Program-made: the position numbers and the translations under genes | Origin: Cristatella mucedo | Taxonomy: Eukaryota; Bryozoa; Phylactolaemata; Cristatellidae | Assembly (NCBI GenBank): GCA_009760855.2 | Contig: WPIO01000040.1 | Location: 307,501-371,500, forward strand | Direction: 5' to 3' | DNA: 64,000 nucleotides | The notes under the pieces: model-generated | The model's database searches: none | Seen by the model: the letters and a program-made list of their open reading frames with translations, nothing else | What the model was told of the DNA's origin: nothing | In this document: positions 1 to 12,782 of the stretch, in pieces | How the letters are laid out: each line of letters starts with the position of its first letter | Position numbering within the stretch: position 1 is the first letter of the stretch

Positions 1-1272
1 GTTTCTCTAAAAGCAAGGGAGGAGGGCGGGCTGTTTGCTGGCGATTGACGGGACAGGACGAGACAGTGCTAGGTAGATTCGGTCGAAGCTCCGGTTCCGG
101 CTTCGTCTATTTGGGTCTTTCTCCACTATAGACGTAGGTAGCCTAAGCGCGGGGACGTATTACCCCCACAAGAGCTCTTGTGCAGTTGAGAGCCTGCGTG
201 AAGTGTCGAGGATAAAACTGAGCTAGACGCGCAGCGAATTTGTGCGCTTGCGAATAAAGCTCAGTAAAATCCCCTTTTGTGTACGTCTCTTTCTAATTCA
301 CGCCGGCCGCGGACTCACGACCCTCTTTAGTAACGGTAAGTAGGTCGGCGCCAGGAAGGCTCATTCAGTGGCGGCCTGCCTATTGCGAGCGTTCGTAGAC
401 GCGCACCGAATCGCATTCGGCCGTGGGCTACCCCCCTGGGTAAGCGACAGGTTAAGCGTACTCAGCCTTGCCTTCGGCATTACAATTGCCAGCGCAAGCC
501 TGAACGCCTCTTCGTTCGCGCCAGCCCTGTTCGTTCGCATGGGCAAGACAAAGAGGGAGGAGAGCGGACAATGCGGCCACGAGCAGCTGCCCAAAGACGA
601 GAAGTAGGCGGCGACAACTTCTAATGGACAGAGCACTGGGCAGAGCGGGAAGTTGCAACGCGCCTCCGCGCGTTCGGATGCGTTCGGATGCGTTGCAGCC
701 GCATCAGCAGCCATCAGCCGTTTCGCCATCAGCCCCGGCTCCCACCCGATCGTGACGCCGTCCGTAAATGGGCGACAGACGAGAGTAAGCTTCTCGTAGA
801 TTCTCGTAGACAAGCTCCTCTCGTAGATGCACTTCTCTCAGCCTCGTCCTGATTCAAGTGGTGGCGTCTGTGCGTAGGTTACTGCCGCACGCATGCAGCA
901 CTCAAAATTTCTTGCAAGAGGACGGAACTGGTGCTCCAATGTGGTCCAGTTCTGTAGTGCGACTGGTTGCTCTGGTTGAGTGGTTGTTTCTGTTAGCCAC
1001 AGAGAAACGACGATATGAAAGCGCACTAAAGGACCGTGCTGGAAGTCGTTCACCATCCGTGCGATCGAAGCAGATCTTCTAAATTCGTTTCATATGGTAG
1101 CTCTGCCGTTTTATTGAAAAATGTGCGATTGCGAGCTTTACGTTCGCCTCGTTTTGGTTTCGCTCTGTGAATAAATACAACTCATACCAAGAACAAGCAG
1201 GTGCCATAAGGTTATGTTTGCTGATTCCACAGACTCATTTCTATAGCGACAAAAGAACCTTAACCATAATAA
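1..1272. other. no gene recognised
   Basis: Balanced-GC sequence with overlapping short frames on both strands. I see no splice-bounded exon, RNA gene or known repeat. Confidence 0.5.
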
Positions 1273-1865
1273 TAATAATGCATTTGATAAAGCACCCCCA
1301 GAGAACTCAATCTCTTTATATACGCTTAACGATAGCTGCAAAGGAAGCACGATCGAATGGTTTGTGGTAGCATGCTCAATAAACAACAAGAATAACATGG
1401 TTAGTGGTTACATGCACAGGATCACCATGTACGTTTTGTTAGTGGCAGAATGCAAAAGTGTCAGCACCATAAGCACAAAAGGGAAAAATCACACGGACCC
1501 ACTAAATGCTATCATAAATATATGCGTTTTTAGTCTCTTTTTGAATGTTGACAAGTCAAGAGATGTCGTGACGCAAGTCGGGAGTGAGTTCCAGGCTTTG
1601 GGAGCATACGATCTAAAGGCATGGTCTCCAAAGGATTTGAGGTTTGTACGAGCTACAGTTAAAAACTTGGATTCCGAAAAGCGGGTGGTACGATGCTTGG
1701 CCTGGTGGGGCAGTAGATCTGAGAGATAGGCTGGAGCCAAAGAATAAAGGAACCTGAAAGTGAGCGACAAACCTTGAAGTCAAGTCGTCGCTTGACTGGG
1801 AGCCAGTGCAGGTCGGCAAGAAGTGGTGCGATGTGGCAACTGTGACGCTCACGACAGACAACCTA
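1273..1865 (-). mobile_element. L2/CR1-like LINE, 3' end with RT C-terminus
   Basis: Reading the minus strand gives the LINE signature YLSDLLPHQAKHRTTRF, then SFGDHAFRSYAPKAWNSLP and FKKRLKTH, followed by a 3' UTR that ends in GCATTATTATT. It is 5' truncated, which is usual for target-primed insertion. Confidence 0.85.
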
Positions 1866-1882
1866 GCAGCCGAGTTTTGCTA

Positions 1883-2015
1883 ATCCCTATCACCACCGCT
1901 TGCAGAGGAAATTAAAGGATCCCCCAATATAAGACTGGAGTCCACGACATGGGTCATGGAGAGCGAGCACCTTACCCCTGGGCTAAGGCCTTGGGGCCAA
2001 GCCATGCTATTTGTC
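1883..2015 (-). mobile_element. degenerate tRNA-derived SINE fragment
   Basis: It contains CTATCACCACCGCTTGCAG and a B-box-like GACTGGAGTCC, matching SINE family A, then GAGCACCTTACCCCTGGGCTA, a degenerate A-box segment of the second tRNA-like family. It lies directly behind the LINE piece at 1,273-1,865. Confidence 0.5.
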
Positions 2016-2559
2016 TAAAACTGCTTGCTGTCGTGGCCTAATTGCTTATCTGACTTTGTAACCTCTAATTAGGTAAAATAAAATGTACACAACAGCTGAT
2101 TAAATCACTTCCTTTACATATAACTAGCGTCTACGTAAAAACATCCCGTAAATATCAATTTAAAATTTAGACGTTTAAAGTACTTTAAAAAGAGAATATT
2201 TTTCAAATATTGCTAACAAGTGAAAATATGCTTTATAATTAAATGAGCATGCGACTGTTTACTTTAAATCATGAGAGTGTACGTAGTAGCTATATAAAGA
2301 TATAGGAAATAGTAAACATTCTCCCTTGATATAAATGGTATGAAAAGCAGCTGTACTGTCCTAGTAACACTCTAAATATTGAATAGGGTACGAGTTTAAC
2401 TTGCAATTGCGGCCTCAATAACTCAATCTTATTCAAAATTATGTTAGTGAGAAGCATGTAATCGAGCACGCATAAGCAAATAAGTTCCACGATTAGACGA
2501 GCATTCTAAAATGATCACGATGTTAGTCATAGCCAACGGCTAGTAACATGCAACGGCTA

Positions 2560-2800
2560 GTAACCTCTGGGTAGTAACATGCACTGAGTCATGCACATGT
2601 ATGCATGCCAAGCACTCGGGAACAACATAGACAAGTTCACTGGGACAAAGGGATTGCTAGGAACTAGAGCAGATGGTTTTTAGCTGAGACTTAAAAAAAG
2701 AGGCTGGGTCAGCGAAAGTAGTGACCGTACGGTGGAGAGAGTTACCGACTTTCATTAAATAATTCAGCATATGATCTAAGGATTGGCAACTCAGAGCTCG
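2560..2800 (-). mobile_element. possible old LINE 3' fragment
   Basis: GTAACATGCACTGAGTCATG and GAGAGTTACCGACTTTC resemble, with many changes, the LINE 3' UTR and the end of its RT frame. Very diverged. Confidence 0.3.
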
Positions 2801-3018
2801 AATCCGTTACCTGCTTTATCAAGTGCAAGAAATTTATTGCCGGGCAAATAATTGCTTCAGGAAAACAGCGCCGACAGCTTGAATCTGGATATGTCCAACG
2901 AAAAGCACAGGAATCAATTTCCGCTGAGAGTGAAGAAAGTGGCTTTTACGGGGTGCTCGTCTTTTCATCGTAGAACCAATTTCGATTTCAAACCGCCCGA
3001 CACGTGCATTATCTATGA

Positions 3019-3090
3019 ATATACTATATATAACTATATATAACTATATATAACTACATATAACTATATATATATATATATAACTATGTA
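3019..3090. repeat. AT-rich simple repeat
   Basis: Repeats of ACTATATATA pass into a TA run. Confidence 0.8.
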
Positions 3091-3780
3091 TGCTGAGGTA
3101 TATATGCATGATTAAGTGTGCTGCAAAATACTTGCCGCTATGCTGCTACTTCATGGCTTTTGCATTAACAAACTATGAGCGCCAGCAGTTCCTCTATGAA
3201 TTTCTGAATTAGGCTGGCCAAAACCGCAATGGGCATAGGCCACTTGCAGCATTAAATTCCGTGGGATACGAGCAGAAAACTTGAGATACCAGTATTAAAT
3301 ACATGGCGTTAATGTAAAAACGGCACGTCTAAAAACTCACAGCCGAAAGCTCAAACAATACACTCCTGCGGATACATTTGCTATAGACGTGCTGCCGTAT
3401 ATCGACGTCTAGTGTGACTGCAAGGCAACTCTTCTAAAACCAGCCTAAATCGACATTGGAAGCAGGGAAACGACTGACCCACGACCCGTGTAGCGAAGTT
3501 AAAGAAACCATTTCTGTGAAGCCGCAGATTCTAAAAGAAGAAAACTGGCATGTCAGCATAGGTGGGATTTCGTTAAAATTTGTAAACAACTGTGGGCAGT
3601 ATATGTATGTATAAGGAAACTGGATTAGAATCTTCAAATGCGTTGTTGCAGCCAGTGAAAAATCCCTCATGCGCAATTTTGACCTTGAATTTTTAATCAC
3701 AAGCTCTCTATTCTATTGTAAATTCTAGACCATATGAGTTAACATGATATGGTGCCTTCAAAATGGCATGCAATAACTTT

Positions 3781-3970
3781 GGTGAGCCGTGATGGCGCAC
3801 TAGGTAATGTGGTTGCTTTCACGACCTCGGCCCCGAGGTCGCGGGTTCGATTCCTGCGGTGGGTGATTCTTTATCGCCACTGCAAGCGGTGGTGATAGCC
3901 ATAAAGGCTCTTCTGTCGCTATACAAAAAGAGACTGTTTAATCAGCTAGGATTTATTTATTTACTTTATT
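3781..3970 (+). mobile_element. SINE family A, near-complete copy
   Basis: The tRNA-like head has an A-box-like GATGGCGCACTAGG and the B box GGTTCGATTCC. A family-specific body with CCACTGCAAGCGGTGGTGAT follows, and the tail is TCAGCTAGGATTTATTTATT. Other copies lie at 9.88, 23.82, 31.70 (minus) and 51.42 kb. Confidence 0.85.
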
Positions 3971-4689
3971 TTTTACCTATTTAAAGCATTTAACTCAGAA
4001 TGAGAGTTTGAAAGCAGTCACGGTCCGCTAAGCATCCCAATAGAGCCAAGCAAGTATACAAAGCAGGTGTAGATATAGCGGCCGCCTTTCCGGTGACCCT
4101 TGAGCGCCCAGCTCCAAGTAGGTCTCTTCATGGAAAGCCGAAGGCTTTCTTGAGCCGAAGGTTGGTCTAATTAACAGAACATTTAACTCATAAAGTTCTA
4201 TTTACTAAAGTAATATGGTGATCGTGCGCGATCAGTCGTAATCTGAGTAATATATACATAATAATATATAAGGAATAGTAAAAGAATGCCGTGGTGATCG
4301 CGAACGATCCGTCGTACCTGCCGCCAAAGGGTCCCAGAATTTAAAAACATATAGACGCTTTACAGATAGCACTGAGGCTAGTGACTCTATGAGCCATAGA
4401 AACCGTACGAATATGCCAGGGTATAGCGCCACCGGCAGAGCGGGACAAAGCGGTAAAAAAACGCCCCTAAGGACTCGCCTTCATTTTGGTTCACCGAGGA
4501 ACGGCGGGTGGTCGATATGAACACAGAAATCATCACGCTCCACCAGAGTCCCAGTGTACGGGAACTCTACGAGAGCTGCCTAAAGGAACCGGAAGTCGAG
4601 GCAGGGGTGGTTGGTGGGGGACAATCGGCGACCTGTTCACACAGGCAGCAGCGAGCCATCGAAAGGGAATGTCTATCGGGCAATGCCAA

Positions 4690-4825
4690 AGCTCCTGGCG
4701 CTCGCTTGCCGGCGAGAGGCTCGGGATTTTGCATGACGAGGACACCTTTTATCGAGGGTGCACATACGGCACCGATCGTCGAGGTCGGCCGGTGCAGTAT
4801 GCACAGCTGGAGGCAGGTACTTCGT
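4690..4825 (+). other. weak candidate exon
   Basis: A frame reading ERLGILHDEDTFYRG, then CTYGTDRRGRPVQYAQLEA, is followed by CAG-GTACTT, a fair donor. The YGTDRRGRPVQY run is reminiscent of the start of CRAL-TRIO (Sec14) domains, but no acceptor or neighbouring exon was found. Confidence 0.15.
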
Positions 4826-5611
4826 CGCGAGCTGCCTCGGCCTCATTATATGTCCGGACCGTCGCCTGAGGTTTCCACGATTTCTCTGCTGGAGGAAGAT
4901 CTAGAAGGAAGCCGAATGCCATATAAAGCGCACGTTGCAATTCGAAATGGCCAAGCATGAGCCTGAAGAAAATGGACCTGGGAAAATGGAGCTTGGACGA
5001 TAGCACTTCCCGGGTCATGGCAGACGATTGATTTGTCCTATTGAACAGCTTCGTTCATGTGGAGCTCAGAAACCGTGGCCACTATAGCTCTCACTCGCAG
5101 CATGCAACAGGTCCTGCAGCCTTCTGCAGGACTCGCACCAACGACCTGCGTCGTAATGAGCGAGCACCTTAAATTTAAGCTTTGATAGAAGGGTGGCAGG
5201 TCTCTTGCACAACTCTCGAAGCATGAATCCTCAAAGCAGCTATCTGGAGATGGCTATTCGAGATAGCGCAATTTCGTTATGTATCCCCGCAATTTCGTTA
5301 TGTATCCTTCAAATTATTTATTTAGTTAAATTCATTACTAAAAGTTTTCATCGTAATCATGAGCACTGGCTTTTCAAGGTCTTGACCATCATTGAAAACG
5401 ATTGGGAGTGTAATTATCATTCAGGAAGAAGAGTATCTAGCATTGATGCTGCTAACATGATTTAAGGACTTCGGGATGTTGGACTGGCTAGGTTCTAATT
5501 TTTGATCGCCACAAGTTAAAGCATATTGGAGAGTTGGATAGAAACAATGCCTTATATTAATCAGCAATTCTTTCCTTCAGTACTTCTCTGAGATTATATC
5601 AAAATTATTGT

Positions 5612-5715
5612 TGGGCCAGAGAAATGGGGAAAAATGCACGAGCGAAACGACCCAAGTCGCGAGTTCGAGTCCTGCTGTGCTGCAAAGAAACGATAGCCAC
5701 TAAAGGTGAATAAAG
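5612..5715 (+). mobile_element. degenerate SINE A fragment
   Basis: GCGAGTTCGAGTCCTGCTGT is a B box followed by a remnant of the SINE A body (GATAGCCACTAAAG). Confidence 0.4.
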
Positions 5716-7025
5716 AGGATGTATGAAAAAACTGTAGAATCAATTTCTCTGTACTTAAGACGGCATGATTAGCATGCAAACTTGCATCAAAGTTGCTGAA
5801 GCGTGAAGTTCCCTCATACGTTCAGCGGAGGTTAGCGCCCACGGAAATAATGGATATTGTACGTACCTATTGCGGTTCATTGCACTTAGGACTGCTGTAC
5901 ACAGATAATGCACAGCAGCCGAGCGCAAAGCAGACAGCACAAGTAGTTACAAGGCAGCATTTATATTTTATATTTACATTTATATTTACATATTATTTAT
6001 ATTTATTTATTTATTATTTATTTTAGATATTTATATTTATATTTCCTACTGAAGTTCCAACGCGGTTTAATTTAAGATTGCGAAGCAAGTTAATGCACTG
6101 CTTGATACAAGTTCAGGTCGATGAGAAGTTCTGAAACGCAACGCTTTCGACGTAAACGACAAAGAAAAAAAACTACTACATAAACTACTGCGTTGCAGTA
6201 GTTTATGCCGAACTTCAGAAATGCACAGACCAACTAGGCTGCGATACCCTTATCGATCGATGCATGCCCGAATAGCCAGCTAATGTGGCGTCGTTTGTCT
6301 GCAGAGAGTGCGCCCACTGCGCATATCTATGGGCGCAGTGCCCCCGGGAAGCTGCTTAAGCGTGGTCGCTAGGCGTGAGAGGCGAGATGCGAGCGCTTCA
6401 TCGCTTTTTAGGAAAGAACCTTAGCGACCGACCTACACCTGTTAAGGATCTCCAGTGCTAAAATGAGGCCTCCCTTGGCTGTCGCTTGGCAAGTAAGCAT
6501 CCGATATCTACGCAATCAATCACCGTGAGTGAGGCGATTTGGCAGTGTTAGCGGGCCGCGTTGGCCAGCGATTGGCAGGCGATTGAGCCGAGCTCGGGCG
6601 AGCCGCTTTGCCCGCTTCGAAAGTCGACGAAAGAATCTGGACGCATGCGCCGTACGCGCGTTTAGAACCGCGGCGTCTGAAGCGGCGAGCTTGATTAATG
6701 TCAGCCAGCCGGGCCGTCGTCGCCTCTCGCGACGATGGCTCGGTAGTACGCATCGGCGCGGCGCGGCCTTTACCCTGAATGTTGGACGCTTATTTCTAGC
6801 CAACTGCAAAAAGGTCACGTCTTCGACAAGATGAGAGCAAGAGACATAGAAATAGAGAGAGCTGGAAATTTGAGGCGAGTGGGTTTTGGCCACTGGGGAG
6901 AAACTTGCACGGCGTCGCAGGAAACGACCGCTGAAACGACCGTTCGTGGCGAGAGGACGGACGCTCGGCGCTGCTCGCAGTTTGGTTGCACCCATGAGAA
7001 TGATATGGAATGAAGCATGATTTGT

Positions 7026-7050
7026 AATAATAATAATACATTTCATGTAG

Positions 7051-7132
<82 letters not shown>

Positions 7133-7385
7133 GAACTCAATCTCTTTCTAGGCAGTTTACAATTGCTGAAAGGGAAGCACTATCCAATGGTTAGTGGTAG
7201 CATGCTCAATAGATAACTAGAATAAAATGGTTAGGAGTGACATACACGGGGTCAGCATGCAAGTATGGTTAGTGGCAGCATGCACAGTGTCAGCACGCAT
7301 AAGTAGATAAAGAACGAATCGCGGGGACCCACTAAATGCTGTGATAAACAGATGCATTTTTAGTTTGTTTTTGTTATTCGTAAGT
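7026..7385 (-). mobile_element. LINE 3' UTR with an internal CT microsatellite
   Basis: The tail (AATAATAATACATTTCATG on plus) and the 3' UTR are typical of the family. Between them, where other copies have GCGCCCTCAGAGAACTC, this copy has about 78 bases of CT repeat. Confidence 0.75.
7051..7129. repeat. (CT)n microsatellite
   Basis: Nearly pure CT for about 78 bases, inside a LINE tail. Confidence 0.95.
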
Positions 7386-7600
7386 GGAGCGCTTACTGGC
7401 GACACATGGACAACATGTAGAAGCACGCTTTGCTGTTAAGACCGAGTCGGCTGAGCAGCCAACTGCGGCGACGGTAGATCATTATGGGGAACATTGAGAG
7501 CTTGGATATTTGGCCCGGGAAGACTATGCATGCAAATGTAAGTACTTACGCATAGCGGAAGCAAAAGTATTAATCAAGAACAATATATCAGCAGCGGAGC

Positions 7601-7736
<136 letters not shown>

Positions 7737-7739
7737 CAG

Positions 7740-8938
7740 CGGAGCTGGTGGAGTACGACACGTATATACATACTATAACGCCTCGGGGGCTGTTGGAGTC
7801 AAAGGTCGAGGCGGCACCAGGGGCTGCCACAATGGTGAGCCCGCTACGCCACCGGGACTTGTTTGGTACGCGCCGCACGAGGAGCTCGAGCGTGAGGCGC
7901 GCACCTGCCGGAAGCACTTCTTCTTGCCGCTGCCATATTGAAAACCTGTGGGAAGGTGCGTCATACGTGCAGCACCGCCGCAAGTGTGGCGTGTTTTTAC
8001 CTCGGCCACAGCGAGCCCGATCCACGTAAGACTGCCCGGATATTTTGCCGGAGCTGTCTCAAAAATAATACGCGTGCGCGAGTTCTCCGAGAACTGTTCG
8101 AAAACTTACTAGCTTACACAAGCTTTGCGACGAATTGGAGTCGCTGGAGCTGGAAGCGCGCACAGCGAAGCTAAATCTGCCCGTTTCAGAAGTTGCTGTC
8201 GCGAACGACAAGACCAATTGTTGCCGGCACGCGGCTGCTCTCTGCGAAAACTACGCACGACAGGACAACAGGAAAACGGAACTGTCCACGCCAGGTCGCT
8301 TGTTCTAAAGAACCCAGTACGCTGATCGCATTTGCGACTGTCGCGATGTGGTGGTCGAAACCCGATGGTGCCGCTAGGGCTTCGGGCTTGCTGCAAAGAT
8401 GCGCCGCCGAAACAAAAGCGAAGCGTCGCTCTGCGAAGTCTTCCCGCGAGGAATCGTTTGCAGGCGGCTCGCGGCTTGCCTGGTGGCCGGCAGCGGCGGA
8501 GGCTCGCTTAGGCGACAGACGGCCGTCGGCGTCGTCTCGTGCCGCCGCGTTCGCGGCTGTGTGCGAGCGACGCACTCCTTTACACCGTCGTCCGAGCCTC
8601 ACGACGCGATCGCTTTCTACACGCTACGGCGCGCTGCCAGACGTTGCCAGGAGTTCGCGCCAGGGCAATTTCCGGCTGCCAGCGTCGCCAAGACAGAATT
8701 CCGGCTTTTGACTTAAGTCGCTGTTGTGCGGGTGCGGTGTTTAAAGGATTGACGGAACTCGGTGCAGCGCCGGCTAAGCCACGAGACCACCTGCCGCTTC
8801 CCTCCCGCAATCTGACCAGCAAAGGGCATCCGCTTCCTGTTCAGCTTAGGCCTGCTAAACCACAGCTGCACACAACAGAGCTGCCCCCTTACCCCCCCCC
8901 CCCCCCCCCCCGCCACCGCTGGCATCCACTCTACGTGC

Positions 8939-8971
<33 letters not shown>

Positions 8972-9285
8972 AGTGTGTGTACATTATGCGACGGCAGGAA
9001 TACAGGTTTGGTCTCTCTCTCTCGTCTAGGCTAGGCATACACTCGAGCTTCGGGGTTACGCGTAGCATCGCTTCAAGCTCACGTGCCGAACAAAAAAACC
9101 AAACGTCGGCATGACGCAGAATCGGTCTAGCAGCCGCACCGAGATCGCGCCCATGGGTTCGAGCGTCCGCTAGAGAGCGCTGCAGCACTGGCTGTGGGCG
9201 CTGCGCGGTAAAGCTAGCGCTGCCCTGCCACCGCCGACCGTGCAGGCCGGCAGTTTGCTCTCGGAGCCTTTGCCAGAATTTAAGG
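7740..9285. other. GC-rich stretch without an assigned gene
   Basis: Several 140-190 codon frames overlap on opposite strands, as expected from low stop-codon density. None shows a recognisable domain. It may hold a promoter or first exon. Confidence 0.4.
8889..8985. repeat. poly-C tract and GT repeat
   Basis: About 20 C in a row is followed, after about 30 bases, by a GT/GC dinucleotide stretch. Confidence 0.85.
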
Positions 9286-9487
9286 AAAAGAATAATGAGG
9301 CATTTGATATAGCGCCACCAGAGAGCTCAGTCACTTTCTGGGCGCTTCGCATTTGCTGCAAAGGAAGCACGATCGAATGGCTAGTGGTAGCGTGCTGAAT
9401 AAACAACAAGAACAACATGGTCAGGGGTGACACGCACAGAGTCAGCATGCAAGTGTGGTTAGTGGCAGCGTGCAACAGTGTCACCAC
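9286..9487 (-). mobile_element. LINE 3' UTR fragment
   Basis: It matches the family tail (GCATTTGATATAGCGCC) and CTGCAAAGGAAGCACGATCG, then GTCAGCATGCAAGTGTGGTT. Confidence 0.75.
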
Positions 9488-9882
9488 CCACGAGCACCCT
9501 ATTGTATCTTGCAGGGTGGTTCCATCTGCCCAGCTCTCTCTGTCCGACCTTCAGTCACCCTACGCGGAATGATACGAATGGACACGAGAGCGTGATGCAG
9601 CAGGACGACAGCACCCGACGCTCTGTGATTTGGTTCCTCTGTCTGAGCCACCATTTGCGTGCTACCGTGGGCAAAGCTTACCTTGACCTCGCGGGCGGCC
9701 TCGATGCCTCGACCGCTAGATCTGCCGGACGGCTGCTAAGCTGCTTCCAGCCCAAGGATCTGCAAAGCAGCCGTCTGGAAACCGCTCGGCTAATAGAGGG
9801 CGCCACCGGCCATAGGAATTCTACCCTCCTCCCCCGCCCAATCCAGAGCCCCAAAGCCGGAAGCTGTTGTATGGAAGCACTT

Positions 9883-10063
9883 GCTGAGCCGTGATGGCAC
9901 ACTAGGTAAGGCGGTTGCTTTTCATGACCTTGGTGTCGAGGTCGCGGCCTCGAGTCGTGCGATGGACAAGTCTTGGTTGCCGCTGCAAGCTGTGGTGATA
10001 GCCTATAAGGCTCTTCTCTCGCTATACAAGAGAGGCTGTTAAATCAGCTGGTATTTTTTCTTG
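9883..10063 (+). mobile_element. SINE family A copy
   Basis: It starts GCTGAGCCGTGATGGCACAC and ends near AATCAGCTGGTATTTTTTC. The B box is damaged (CGGCCTCGAGTCG). Confidence 0.75.
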
Positions 10064-10829
10064 CTCAGTACAAGTAAGTCATGTGGCAGAGCTTTGGTCC
10101 GCAGCGTAGGCCCTAGCCATCAGACCCATAACAGATTCCAATGGTGGTTCCAAAAATGTCTTACCTGTTGCTAACTGCACATGATCGTACTGAACAGCAC
10201 GCTGTATGATCTAATGTCTAATCGTTAGTAATCTATGGTTTCCGGCAGACGTTAGACTAGCTGAAACTATACATAGTGCAGACTTGAGAAATCACACATG
10301 TATGCTCAAGAGTGGCTATCTTCCACTGGCTTAAGGAGGACTAATGAAAGTCGTGCCAACCCACGCCTAACTTCCATAAAAACATGGCGGAATCACAGAT
10401 GCACACAGAGTGACTGTGCAGGGAGTGATAAGTTGTCTTCCGCTGTGATCTGGAATTTATCCGCCAGCAGACTCAAAAATAATCTAAACAAGAGAAGCAA
10501 AAGAGCAGTAGCCATGGATATTGGCACCAGCATCGGCGGTGGCATTATCTTTAAGTGTAACAATGTCTTAGATTTGGACCCTCTGATGTCCTGTGACTGA
10601 TTGTCGCGGCGTGTAGAGCAAGGGATCTTGACGTAACCAATTCAAAAAGATGCAGTCTAAAAATATGTCAGACCATTCAGCAGAACCTGGACAGTTACTG
10701 CTAAATTTGCCGAACCTATAAAAGATAAATCAAATTATTATATTGAATAGTGAAGTATGAAAATATTTTATCAAGTTCATGGACGCTGAGGGAAATTTTT
10801 ACCGGTACTGACCAAACCCACACAAGAGG

Positions 10830-11062
10830 CAATAATAATAGCAATACGCTTGATGTAGTGCTCTAAGAGAACTCAATCTCTTTCTTGCCACCTTGCACTT
10901 GCTGCAAAGGAAGTACGATTGAATGGTTAATAGGTAGCATGCTCAATAAATAACAAGAAAAACATGGTTAGCGGTGACATGCACAGGGTCAGCATGCAAG
11001 CATAGTTAGTGGCAGCATGCACAGTATCAGCATGCATAAGCACATTAAGGACAAACTCGTGG
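10830..11062 (-). mobile_element. LINE 3' UTR fragment
   Basis: It carries family tail and UTR blocks, including CTAAGAGAACTCAATCTCTT and GTCAGCATGCAAGCATAG. Confidence 0.75.
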
Positions 11063-11639
11063 CATGGCGTACGAGCTGTATCCACCTCACATTCGAGAAT
11101 TCTTTTCTTTCTGGTCAGCACCTTATGCAGTGTTCATTGTGACGAGATATCTGATCGTTTTATATCTTTTTGTTAGCTAGATTAAAGCATTCGCAGGCTA
11201 CACCAGCCAGATTATGCGTGTCTAGATACGCACTTCCTTAGCTTTAATGAATAGCAACTTTTCGTGTCATAATTAATGGCTACGCAGCATCAAAGCTCGA
11301 CATATGCTATATTCTGCCAGATATGCTTTGGGCATCGACCGAGAGAGTTGTACCCTTTGACTGACAGTGGCATACCAGAAGTGTCACTTCCTGTGGCTGT
11401 CTAGCAGACTTTTCTATGCTAAGGACTCGGACTTTTTTTGCATTAGGAAATGGGCACCCTTGATTACTGCCGTGAACAGCTAACCGTCTGCGTGCCAGCC
11501 AGTATCAAGGCAGCATCCTGTCACTCGTTAGCAACGCTTCATGGCGTCAGCTTCATGGCGATTCGTCACACGTCGGAAAGGACTTTCGAGGTTATGAGCA
11601 CTAATACTGTGAACGAGATTAATAGCGCCGAAGCCTTTC

Positions 11640-12440
11640 GTGCTCTTTTGCGATCGGAATGTCGACTCCTGAAGGGTCGTCGGCGCGGCTGAAGTGCTCA
11701 TGCTGCTTGCTTTTCACCATGTCCACCTCCAAGCCGCCTGCCATCGATATCCTCACTTCCCTAAGTCTAAGGAAAATGACAGTCCTCTCGACCCCGTCCA
11801 TCCACTCTTGTTTGAGTCTCAGGGGCATAAGTTTGTTGCCGTCCTATCAAACTGAAAAAGATAAATGCATTCTTACTTAGCCTTAGGTCTTACCATGCAT
11901 CCTTACAATGGGGGCTGCGTTGACACGAGAGACCACTCCCTAGGTGACATCGGTACTTAACTAATCAGTGCTTGCATTATCACTATAGTCACTTCCAAGC
12001 TTACCACTAATGTCCTCGTATCTAAATCTAAGAAGACCGCTGGCTCTCCTGACCCCGGCCTCTTGTTCTTCTCCGAGAGGCGTAGATTTGCAGCTGCCCT
12101 GCATAATTGACAAAATAAATGCATCCTGAGGTTCAGGTCTTGTCCTCCATACATCCTTCAAATTGGTGATTTTTAATAAGGCAGTCCATACCCTTGGGGA
12201 CATCTGCACTTGACTTCTTATGCTTGCTTTACAGCTATCGTCACCTCCAAGCTTACCACCAACGTCCTCGAATCGGAGTCTAAGAAGACCGCTAGCTCTC
12301 CCGACCCCATTGACCCCATTTAACCCCGCGCCCATTGTTTCTTTTCTGAGAGGCATAGATTTGCTGCTGCCCTGTATAGACAACGTAATACATGAACACA
12401 CGACTCGCGTCTTATCAACGATCCTTCAGCCACGTATGTC
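11640..12440. repeat. three-unit degenerate tandem repeat, about 250-260 bp
   Basis: Landmarks recur at 11,764, 12,024 and 12,276 (AGTCTAAGG, AAATCTAAGAAGACC, GAGTCTAAGAAGACC), each preceded by a CCxxCxATxTCCTC-like block and followed about 60 bases later by a GAGAGGCxTAGATTTG-like block. The spacing is 260 and 252 bases. No gene is recognised. Confidence 0.7.
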
Positions 12441-12499
12441 CTACGCTGAAGGAGATTCGACTGCTTCCGGTTGATCAACGGATGCAGAGTCAAGTTCTT

Positions 12500-12605
12500 A
12501 CGCTGATTAAAGACGCCCACCGTCGGAGACGCTAACTGTTGGAGACGTTTGCTGTAGGAGACGCTTACCGTCAGCGATGCCTATAATTGGAGACGCTTAC
12601 GGTGG
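12500..12605. repeat. short GGAGACGCT repeats
   Basis: Four to five imperfect units of GGAGACGCTTACxGT, about 18-22 bases apart. Confidence 0.6.
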
Positions 12606-12659
12606 GCGCCAGCTCGGCCTTCTGATTCTTTGCAGAACTTCGTCAGCGAGCAGCAGGCA

Positions 12660-12782
12660 GAAATGCAAAAGGATTGCCACGTGACAACGCCACAGGATTG
12701 TCACGTGACTGTACAGCAAGATTGCCATGCGACAATGCAGCAGGATTGCCATGCGACAACACAGCAGGATTGTCACCAGCTT
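12660..12782. repeat. 24-bp tandem repeat
   Basis: Five imperfect units containing CAGGATTGCCATGCGACAAC. On the plus strand they read as an 8-residue repeat of the form QDCHATTQ within a 64-codon frame (12,630-12,824). Confidence 0.8.

Larger units (their letters stand above)
3971..7025. other. unassigned stretch
   Basis: Apart from the weak candidate exon at 4.7 kb, a SINE remnant at 5.6 kb and TTTA-rich sequence at 5,965-6,040, nothing is recognised. 6,500-7,000 is GC-rich with frames on both strands but no clear splice sites. Confidence 0.5.

Noticed and set aside
3781-3860. tRNA genes at SINE heads (3.8, 9.9, 21.8, 22.0, 23.8, 31.8 kb)
   Set aside because: B boxes are good, but the sequences do not fold as complete cloverleaves and are followed by family-specific SINE bodies.
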